Program-made: the position numbers and the translations under genes
Part shown: piece after piece, positions 15,034 through 20,236 of the stretch
Numbering within the stretch: position 1 is the stretch's first letter
How the letters are laid out: the number at the start of each line of letters is the position of its first letter
Notes under the pieces: model-generated
Told to the model about the DNA's origin: nothing
The model's input: the letters and a program-made list of their open reading frames with translations, nothing else
Databases searched by the model: none
Source: JBCBTD01 sp039818825
GTDB taxonomy: Bacteria > Pseudomonadota > Alphaproteobacteria > Geminicoccales > Geminicoccaceae
Direction of reading: 5' to 3'
Assembly (NCBI GenBank): GCA_039818825.1
Contig: JBCBTD010000070.1
Location: 1-20,236 of the forward strand
DNA: 20,236 nt

Positions 15034-15891
15034 ATGGCGGTGGACGACCAGACGATCCGGTTGGGGTTGCCCAAGGGACGGATGCAGGATGCGGTGATGG
15101 CGCTCCTGACCGACGCCGGCATCCGCTTGACCTTCGGCCGTCGCGGCTACCGCCCGTCGCTGTCGCTCACAGGCTTCGACGCCAAGCTTCTGAAGCCACA
15201 GAACGTCGCCGAGATGCTGCACGTCGGCACCCGTGATCTGGGCTTTGCCGGCGCTGACTGGGTCGCCGAGCTCGGCCTCGACCTCGTGGAGCTGTTGGAT
15301 ACATGCCTCGATCCGGTCAGCATCGTCGCCGCTGCGGATCCCCGCTTCGACCCACGGGCGCGGTCGTTTCGAGTGGCCACGGAGTATCAGGCACTGACCC
15401 GTCGTTGGCTGGAACGCGAGGGCTACGAGGCGACCGTCGTCAAAGCCTATGGCGCGACCGAAGTGTTCCCGCCCGAGGACGCGGAGTGCATCGTCGACAA
15501 CACTGCAACCGGCGAAACCCTGCGCGCCAACGGGCTGCATGTTCTGGCGACGGTGATGACGTCGTCGACGCGGCTCTACGCCTCTCATCGAGCGATGGCC
15601 GAACCGGCGAAGCGCCAGGTGATCGAGGATTTCACGATGCTGGTCCGTTCGGTCGTCGACGCCCGCCGCCGGGTGATGGTCGAGGCCAACGTGCCGGCCA
15701 GTCAGCTCGAGGCGGTGGTGGCCGTTCTGCCGGGCATGGGCGCGCCGACCGTCGCCTCTTTGGCCCACGGCGCCGGCTATGCCGTCAAGGCGGCGGTCCC
15801 GCGGGGTGAGCTGCCGGTGTTGATCCCGCGGATCAAAGCGGCCGGTGGCAGCGACATCCTGGTGTTCCAGCTGGCGCAGATCGTGCCGTGA
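15034..15891 (+). CDS. hisG: ATP phosphoribosyltransferase, long form
   Basis: First enzyme of histidine synthesis (PRPP + ATP to phosphoribosyl-ATP), about 285 residues. This is the long form with a C-terminal regulatory domain, so no HisZ partner is needed and feedback inhibition by histidine is expected. GLPKGRM is at 11-17. The PRPP-binding loop DNTATGETLRANGL is at 155-168. The C-terminal regulatory region follows (about 205-285, containing VLPGMGAPTVASL). Candidate starts are ATG 15016, ATG 15034 and GTG 15040. The GGGGGA run (15029-15034) is best spaced for GTG 15040, and the promoter position also argues against 15016. The 3' end overlaps hisB by four bases (GTGA). Confidence 0.93.
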   Translation: MAVDDQTIRLGLPKGRMQDAVMALLTDAGIRLTFGRRGYRPSLSLTGFDAKLLKPQNVAEMLHVGTRDLGFAGADWVAELGLDLVELLDTCLDPVSIVAAADPRFDPRARSFRVATEYQALTRRWLEREGYEATVVKAYGATEVFPPEDAECIVDNTATGETLRANGLHVLATVMTSSTRLYASHRAMAEPAKRQVIEDFTMLVRSVVDARRRVMVEANVPASQLEAVVAVLPGMGAPTVASLAHGAGYAVKAAVPRGELPVLIPRIKAAGGSDILVFQLAQIVP

Positions 15892-16481
15892 GCGAGCGAC
15901 GGAGCGCCACGATCGAGCGGGCGACCAGTGAGACCCGGATCGCACTGACCCTGGCCCTGGACGGCACCGGGCAGGGTCGGATCGCCACCGGCCTCGGTTT
16001 TCTCGACCACATGCTGACGGCACTCGCCAAGCACGGCCGCTTCGACCTCGACGTCGCTTGTGACGGCGATCTCCACGTCGACGACCACCACAGCGCCGAA
16101 GACGTGGCGCTGGCGCTCGGCCAGGCGTTCGACACCGCCCTCGGCGAGCGCCGCGGCATCCAGCGCTTCGGGTCGGCCCATGCGCCGCTCGACGAAGCGT
16201 TGGCGCGGGCCGTGGTCGATCTTTCGGGTCGGCCCCACGCCTCGGTCGATCTCGGGTTCGTGCGCGAGACGATCGGCACCATCGCCACCGAAAACCTGAC
16301 CCACGTGTTCGTTTCGCTGGCCACCACGGCCAAGCTGACGTTGCACGTCGACGTTCTCAAAGGGACCAACGACCATCACCGCGCCGAGGCGGCGTTCAAG
16401 GCGCTGGCGTTGGCGCTGCGTGACGCCGTCCGCCCGGACGGTTCGAGCGAGGTGCCGAGCACCAAGGGCACCTTGACGTGA
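15888..16481 (+). CDS. hisB: Imidazoleglycerol-phosphate dehydratase
   Basis: Converts imidazole glycerol phosphate to imidazole acetol phosphate with two manganese ions; 197 residues, the monofunctional size with no fused phosphatase. The metal ligands are visible in three blocks: FLDHMLTALAKHGRFDL (38-54), VDDHHSAEDVALALG (64-78) and NDHHRAEAAFKALALALRDA (near 160-180). The GTG at 15888 overlaps the hisG stop, and its own stop overlaps the hisH GTG, so translation is probably coupled along the operon. Confidence 0.95.
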   Translation: MSERRSATIERATSETRIALTLALDGTGQGRIATGLGFLDHMLTALAKHGRFDLDVACDGDLHVDDHHSAEDVALALGQAFDTALGERRGIQRFGSAHAPLDEALARAVVDLSGRPHASVDLGFVRETIGTIATENLTHVFVSLATTAKLTLHVDVLKGTNDHHRAEAAFKALALALRDAVRPDGSSEVPSTKGTLT

Positions 16482-17083
16482 CCGGCGACGTGAGCGGCGC
16501 CACCGAGGTCGTCGTGGTGCCGACCGGCACCGCCAATCTCGCGTCGATCCGCGCCGCCTTCGGCCGCCTCGGCGCTGACGTCGTCGTCAGCCGCGAGCCC
16601 GAGCGCATCGCCGAGGCGAGCCACGTCGTCCTGCCAGGGGTCGGCGCGTTCGGCGCCTCGATCGCCCTGGTCCGCGAGTCCGGCGCCGACGCGGCGCTCG
16701 CCGAGCGCATCGCCGCCGACCGGCCGACCTTGGCGGTCTGCGTCGGCCACCAGCTGCTCTTCCGAACCAGCGACGAGAGCCCGGGCGCGGTCGGGCTAGG
16801 GGTCGTCGACGCCCATGTCGGGCGTTTCGTCGGCGACGTCCGCGTGCCGCAGTTCGGCTGGAACGACGTCCGGGGCGAAGGGCGCTTTCTCCGCCCCGGC
16901 TTCGCCTACTTCGCCAACAGCTACCGCGCGCTCGAAGCGCCTGGCTTCGACGTCGCGACCGCCGACCATGGCGGGGCGTTCGTTGCGGCCATGGAACGCG
17001 GCAGGGTGCTGACCTGCCAGTTTCATCCGGAGCTTTCGGGCGCCTACGGTCGCGCCCTGTTCGAGCGGTGGCTCGCATGCTGA
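16478..17083 (+). CDS. hisH: Imidazole glycerol phosphate synthase, glutaminase subunit
   Basis: Class I glutamine amidotransferase of 201 residues that supplies ammonia to HisF. The triad is Cys88 (AVCVGHQLLF), His183 and Glu185 (FHPELS). The oxyanion strand PGVGAFG (53-59) is present. The nucleophile elbow reads CVGHQ where many homologues have CLGMQ, a mild deviation that is unlikely to matter. The start is the GTG at 16478, overlapping the hisB stop by four bases. The next gene's ATG lies inside its last codons. Confidence 0.95.
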   Translation: MTGDVSGATEVVVVPTGTANLASIRAAFGRLGADVVVSREPERIAEASHVVLPGVGAFGASIALVRESGADAALAERIAADRPTLAVCVGHQLLFRTSDESPGAVGLGVVDAHVGRFVGDVRVPQFGWNDVRGEGRFLRPGFAYFANSYRALEAPGFDVATADHGGAFVAAMERGRVLTCQFHPELSGAYGRALFERWLAC

Positions 17084-17829
17084 CGGCGCGGATCATCCCC
17101 TGCCTCGACGTCGCCGACGGCCGCGTCGTCAAGGGCGTGCGCTTCCAAGGGCTGCGCGATGCCGGCGATCCGGCCGAGCGGGCGTGGCTGTACGAGGCGC
17201 AGGGTGCCGACGAGATCGTCATCCTCGACGTCTCGGCAACGCCCGAGGGGCGAGCCAACGGCCTGGAGGTCGTGGAGCGGGTTCGCGAGGGTCTGTCGAT
17301 CCCGCTGACCGTCGGCGGCGGGGTGCGCAAGATCGACGATGCCGCGGCGTTCCTCGATGCGGGCGCCGACAAGGTGTCGGTCAACACCGCGGCCGTGGCC
17401 GAGCCGCCGCTGGTGGCGGCCATCGCCCAGCGGTTCGGCAGCCAGTGCGCCGTGGTTGCCATCGACGCGGCCATGCGTGACGGTCGTTTCGAGGTGCTGA
17501 TCAAGGGCGGGCGTGAGGGCACCGGAAGGGACGCGTTGGCCTGGGCGCGCGAGGTCGCCGAGCTCGGCGCCGGTGAGATCCTGCTGACCAGTTGGGACCG
17601 CGACGGCACGCGCTCGGGCTACGATCTGGCGCTGACGGAGGCGGTGGCGAAGGCCAGCCGCTTGCCGGTGATCGCCTCCGGTGGTGCCGCCAATGCCCGT
17701 CATCTGGCCGATGCGTTCGCGGCCGGTGCCGACGCCGTGCTGGCGGCCTCGATTTTTCACGACGACGAGACCACCGTCGGTGCCATCAAGCGGGAGCTCG
17801 CGGACATGGGTGTCAGGGTGCGGTCGTGA
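17077..17829 (+). CDS. hisF: Imidazole glycerol phosphate synthase, cyclase subunit
   Basis: TIM-barrel cyclase of 250 residues that turns PRFAR plus ammonia into imidazole glycerol phosphate and AICAR. The two catalytic aspartates are in place: Asp11 (PCLDV) and Asp130 (VAIDA). Phosphate-binding loops GGGVRK (80-85), SVNTAA (101-106) and the later ASGGAAN are present. The ATG at 17077 gives the usual MLTARIIPCLDV start; a GTG at 17068 would add three residues. It overlaps hisH by seven bases (ATGCTGA) and the next gene by four. Having hisF before hisA is the reverse of the common H-A-F order in proteobacteria. Confidence 0.95.
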   Translation: MLTARIIPCLDVADGRVVKGVRFQGLRDAGDPAERAWLYEAQGADEIVILDVSATPEGRANGLEVVERVREGLSIPLTVGGGVRKIDDAAAFLDAGADKVSVNTAAVAEPPLVAAIAQRFGSQCAVVAIDAAMRDGRFEVLIKGGREGTGRDALAWAREVAELGAGEILLTSWDRDGTRSGYDLALTEAVAKASRLPVIASGGAANARHLADAFAAGADAVLAASIFHDDETTVGAIKRELADMGVRVRS

Positions 17830-19067
17830 TCGTCCCGTCGATCGACCTGCAGGGCGGCCAGGCGGTGCAGCTCGTCGGCGGCGAGGTCTTGGCGATCGAG
17901 GCGGGCGATCCGATGCCGATCGCCGAGCGGTTCGCGCTCGCGGGCGGGATCGCCGTGATCGACCTCGATGCCGCCATGGGCAAGGGCGACAACCGGGCGC
18001 TGATCGAAGCCCTGGTGAAGCGCTTTCCCTGCCGGGTCGGCGGCGGCATCCGCGACCAGGAGACGGCCGTCCGCTGGCTCGATGCCGGTGCCGAGCGGAT
18101 CATCATCGGCACCGCCGCCAAGGCTGAGCTGCTGGCGCAGCTGCCGCCCGAGCGGGTGATCGCGGCCTTGGACGCGCGCCATGGCGAGGTCGTGGTCGAG
18201 GGCTGGACGCGAGAGACCGGTCATCAGGTGCTGGATCGCATCGGCGAGCTGAAGGACCTGGTCGGCGGCTTCCTCGTCACCTTCGTCGAGCGCGAGGGGC
18301 GGATGGAGGGCACCGACATGGCGCTCGCCACGGCCATCGTCGAGGCGGCGGGGCCGGCGCGGGTGACCATCGCCGGCGGCGTCACCGACGTCGACGAGAT
18401 CGCCGACCTCGACCGCCTCGGCGCCGACGCCCAGGTCGGCATGGCGCTCTACACCGGCCACATGAGCCTGGGCGACGCCGTCGCCGCGCCCTTGGTCTCC
18501 GATCGCGCCGACGGCTTCTTTCCCACGGTCGTCGTCGACGAGCGCGGCACGGCGCTCGGTCTCGTCTACTCCAGCGCCGCGTCCATCCGCGCTGCCGTCA
18601 CCGAGCGCCGGGGCATCTATCAGTCCAGAAGCCGCGGCCTCTGGCGCAAGGGCGAGAGCTCGGGCGCCATCCAGCGGCTCCTTCGGGTCGACCTCGACTG
18701 CGACCGCGACGCCCTGCGCTTCACCGTCCGCCAGGAGGGTGCCGGGTTCTGCCACCTGGACCAACGCACCTGCTTCGGCCCCGATGCCGGCCTCGGCAAG
18801 CTGATGCGCACGCTCCAGGCGCGCAAGCTCGACGCGCCCGAAGGTTCCTACACCGCCAAGGTCTTCGCCGACCCCCTTCTGCTCGGCGCCAAGCTGACCG
18901 AGGAAGCCGGCGAGCTGGCCGAAGCCACCGACCGCGACCACGTCATCCACGAGGCGGCGGACGTGCTCTTTTTCACCCTCACGCGCCTGGCCGCGGACGG
19001 CATCGACCTCGCCGAGGTCGAGCGCCACCTGGACCTCCGCGCGCTCAAGGTGACGCGCCGGTCGTAG
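17826..19067 (+). CDS. hisA/hisI/hisE: HisA-HisI-HisE trifunctional fusion
   Basis: A single 413-residue protein carrying three his enzymes. Residues 1-225 are the ProFAR isomerase HisA: Asp7 (PSIDLQGG), GGGIRD (72-77), Asp116 (ALDARHG) and AGGVTD (183-188). Residues 228-325 are phosphoribosyl-AMP cyclohydrolase HisI: YQSRSRGLWRKGESSG (265-280), the metal triad region DCD (291-293), Cys309-His310 and Cys316. Residues 335-413 are phosphoribosyl-ATP pyrophosphatase HisE: KLTEEAGELAEA (356-367) and EAADVLF (376-382). The HisI-HisE half (VVVD.....LGLVYSS, DAPEGSYT, ALKVTRR) is strongly reminiscent of fungal HIS4. The frame is continuous with no stop or start between domains. The GTG at 17826 overlaps the hisF stop. 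No separate hisI or hisE is in the window. Confidence 0.92.
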   Translation: MIVPSIDLQGGQAVQLVGGEVLAIEAGDPMPIAERFALAGGIAVIDLDAAMGKGDNRALIEALVKRFPCRVGGGIRDQETAVRWLDAGAERIIIGTAAKAELLAQLPPERVIAALDARHGEVVVEGWTRETGHQVLDRIGELKDLVGGFLVTFVEREGRMEGTDMALATAIVEAAGPARVTIAGGVTDVDEIADLDRLGADAQVGMALYTGHMSLGDAVAAPLVSDRADGFFPTVVVDERGTALGLVYSSAASIRAAVTERRGIYQSRSRGLWRKGESSGAIQRLLRVDLDCDRDALRFTVRQEGAGFCHLDQRTCFGPDAGLGKLMRTLQARKLDAPEGSYTAKVFADPLLLGAKLTEEAGELAEATDRDHVIHEAADVLFFTLTRLAADGIDLAEVERHLDLRALKVTRRS

Positions 19068-19095
19068 CTCGAGAACACCTCCCAAGCCGTTGTCG

Positions 19096-19129
19096 CGAAA
19101 CGAACATTCGGCGATTTGGCTTCGTTTCG
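19096..19129. repeat. Inverted repeat downstream of the his operon
   Basis: CGAAACGAA (19096-19104) pairs perfectly with TTCGTTTCG (19121-19129) across a 16-base spacer, 29 bases after the his operon stop. No T tract follows, so it is not a classic terminator; it may still be the operon's 3' hairpin or a protein site. A second small hairpin, ATAGGC-ctgaat-GCCTAT (19198-19215), sits just beyond the 3' end of the minus-strand gene. Nothing else is seen in 19068-19226. Confidence 0.45.
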
Positions 19130-19226
19130 TAATAGGGGGTCGGCGCCGCACCACCAAGCCTCGCGTCGCTGCCGAGCGGGCGGGGAACCTAGCACGAATA
19201 GGCCTGAATGCCTATCCGCGATGGCG

Positions 19227-19622
19227 CTAGTTGCGGTTGAACTTGACCGTGTTGCCGTCGCCCTCGATCTGCGCGCCCTGGCTGCCGCCGCTGAGCGTCA
19301 TGGTCTGGATCGTCTGCTCGATGCGCGCCGCCTCGGGCGCGGCGGCTTCGACCAGCTTTCGTAGGTCCTCGACCAGATCGGGATGCGCGCTGAGCCGTTT
19401 CTCTAGCGCCGTCTCCAGGGCGCCCTGCGCCTTGGCATCGTCTGGCGCCTTCTCGAACTTGTTCAGCTCGAAGGTGTCGACCTTCCCCTTCACCCACTCC
19501 CACAGCGCGATCAGCCCGCCGGCCGCGTCGTCGCTGAGCTTGGTCGCCAGCTTGCCGCCGGCGGCGGCGACGTAGGGTGAAAGCGCACTGACGGCGCTGG
19601 CGGCGAGGGCTTCGATGCTCAT
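19227..19622 (-). CDS. Hypothetical helical protein with Gly/Asn C-terminal tail
   Basis: I do not recognise this 131-residue protein. It starts with a mildly hydrophobic, Ala-rich helix (SIEALAASAVSALSPYVAAA), continues with amphipathic helices (GGLIALWEWVKGKVD, then KRLSAHPDLVEDLRKLVEAA) and ends with a short tail (GAQIEGDGNTVKFNRN) that looks like one turn of a beta repeat. The ATG at 19622 is preceded by GGAGAGCAGGTC. It overlaps the stop of the upstream TPR gene by four bases (ATGA), so the two are co-translated and probably act together. Small helical proteins with such G-x-N tails occur beside TPR/STAND-type conflict genes, but that link is an inference here. Confidence 0.7.
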   Translation of the reverse strand: MSIEALAASAVSALSPYVAAAGGKLATKLSDDAAGGLIALWEWVKGKVDTFELNKFEKAPDDAKAQGALETALEKRLSAHPDLVEDLRKLVEAAAPEAARIEQTIQTMTLSGGSQGAQIEGDGNTVKFNRN

Positions 19623-20236
19623 GACCTGCTCTCCGGTTGGTCGGCGTGCAATGACTGGAGCGTTTCGGCGATGGGGGCGAGCATGTCCGTGTCCGGCTCC
19701 TGGTCGAGCGCCTGACACGCTTCGACATAGAAACGACAAAGCGGCATCATCACGTGAGCGAATGCCGCTGGATGTTGGGCAAAGGCGGCGGCGAGGCACC
19801 TTATCCCCTCGTCGAATGCCAGCATGGCTGCAGCGTGGTCTTCGCGCGCCCGGTGAACCGAACCCAGGGCGCCCAATGACGTCGCGAGGTCTGGGAGGAA
19901 GGCGTCGGGTCTTTGGTCGGCGAGCTTTCGTCGGATGTCGACGGCTTCCTGGCTGGCTTGGAGGGCGTCCTCGCGTCGGCCGAGGTTGCTGAACCGGATG
20001 CCGAGGTTGTTGAGGGCCTGTGCGAGGTCTGGGAGGAAGGCGTCGGGTCTTTGGTCGGCGAGCTTTCGGTAGAGGTTGGTGGCTTCCTGGCTGGCTTGGA
20101 GGGCGTCCTCGCGTCGGCCGAGGTCGCTGAACTGGATGCCGAGGTTGTTGAGGGCCTGTGCGAGGTCTGGGAGGAAGGCGTCGGGTCTTTGGTCGGCGAG
20201 CTTTCGTCGGATGTCGACGGCTTCCTGGCTGGCTTG
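19619..20236 (-). CDS. TPR-repeat protein, partial (runs off the window)
   Basis: The C-terminal 205 residues of a tetratricopeptide protein whose start lies beyond the right edge. It consists of 46-residue helical repeats with the pattern RKLADQRPDAFLPDLAQALN followed by NLGI.FS.LGRREDALQASQ, of which about two and a half are visible. A less regular last repeat and a tail (CRFYVEACQALDQEPDTDML) follow. The repeats are protein-binding scaffolds. In bacteria this repeat style is often joined to NTPase, CHAT or other effector domains, none of which is visible. The stop overlaps the ATG of the small downstream gene. The near-identical DNA repeats indicate recent amplification or homogenisation. 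Confidence 0.85.
   Translation of the reverse strand, partial: QASQEAVDIRRKLADQRPDAFLPDLAQALNNLGIQFSDLGRREDALQASQEATNLYRKLADQRPDAFLPDLAQALNNLGIRFSNLGRREDALQASQEAVDIRRKLADQRPDAFLPDLATSLGALGSVHRAREDHAAAMLAFDEGIRCLAAAFAQHPAAFAHVMMPLCRFYVEACQALDQEPDTDMLAPIAETLQSLHADQPESRS
19884..20236. repeat. 138-bp tandem repeats within the TPR gene
   Basis: Units begin at 19884, 20022 and 20160 (the last is cut by the window end), exactly 138 bases (46 codons) apart. Units one and two differ mainly in a patch of about a dozen bases around 19931-19943 / 20069-20081 plus two other substitutions. The visible 77 bases of unit three equal unit one exactly. Identity this high at third codon positions means recent duplication or gene conversion, and copy number may be misassembled or variable. 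Confidence 0.92.

Noticed and set aside
17757..19157. Long minus-strand frame opposite hisA/I/E
   Set aside because: Codon-shadow of a GC-rich gene, with no recognisable domain.
19884..20236. Direct repeats considered as a CRISPR array
   Set aside because: Units are 138 bases with no unique spacers and encode an in-frame TPR protein.

Overview
The window is mostly high-GC DNA with very tight gene packing. It reads as a chromosomal segment of an alphaproteobacterium, plausibly Rhodospirillales-like. That placement rests on the style of the XRE regulator, the Amt transporter and the Ubi-type hydroxylase; no ribosomal marker is present, so it is an inference.

Layout: (1) 1-1590 is an accessory patch. 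It holds an AT-richer gene of unknown function, a perfect 75-bp inverted duplication at the extreme left edge, a small zinc-ribbon gene and a frameshifted remnant resembling an SRAP (YedK-type) gene. (2) 1588-5579 carries a CtBP-type 2-hydroxyacid dehydrogenase, a convergent UbiH/VisC-family FAD hydroxylase, and an ammonium transporter preceded by a textbook sigma-54 promoter and followed by a strong terminator. (3) 5580-11320 is the most striking block: an RpfF-type DSF synthase converging on an RpfC-type hybrid sensor kinase. The kinase is translationally coupled to an upstream REC-PAS-GGDEF-EAL regulator. This is the Xanthomonas rpfF / rpfGHC arrangement with the HD-GYP protein RpfG replaced by a GGDEF-EAL protein. 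(4) 11402-14958 holds a Nudix hydrolase, an XRE regulator and a membrane-anchored penicillin-acylase-family Ntn hydrolase. (5) 14973-19067 is a compact histidine operon, hisG-hisB-hisH-hisF-hisA/I/E, in which every junction overlaps. Its last gene is a HisA-HisI-HisE fusion whose HisIE half reads like the fungal HIS4 protein. (6) 19227 to the end, on the minus strand, holds a TPR protein running off the window, built from nearly identical 138-bp repeats, and a coupled small helical protein.

How the genes work together: RpfF would make a cis-2-unsaturated fatty-acid signal and RpfC would sense it. Phosphotransfer from the RpfC HPt domain to the neighbouring receiver would then set c-di-GMP level through a protein with both synthase and phosphodiesterase motifs intact. 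The his operon encodes the steps from PRPP/ATP to imidazole acetol phosphate, including the first four steps after HisG. The amt promoter points to nitrogen control.

The two things most worth following up are the rewired DSF/c-di-GMP module and the HisA-HisI-HisE fusion. All family assignments come from reading motifs and from memory of family sequences; no search or alignment was run.
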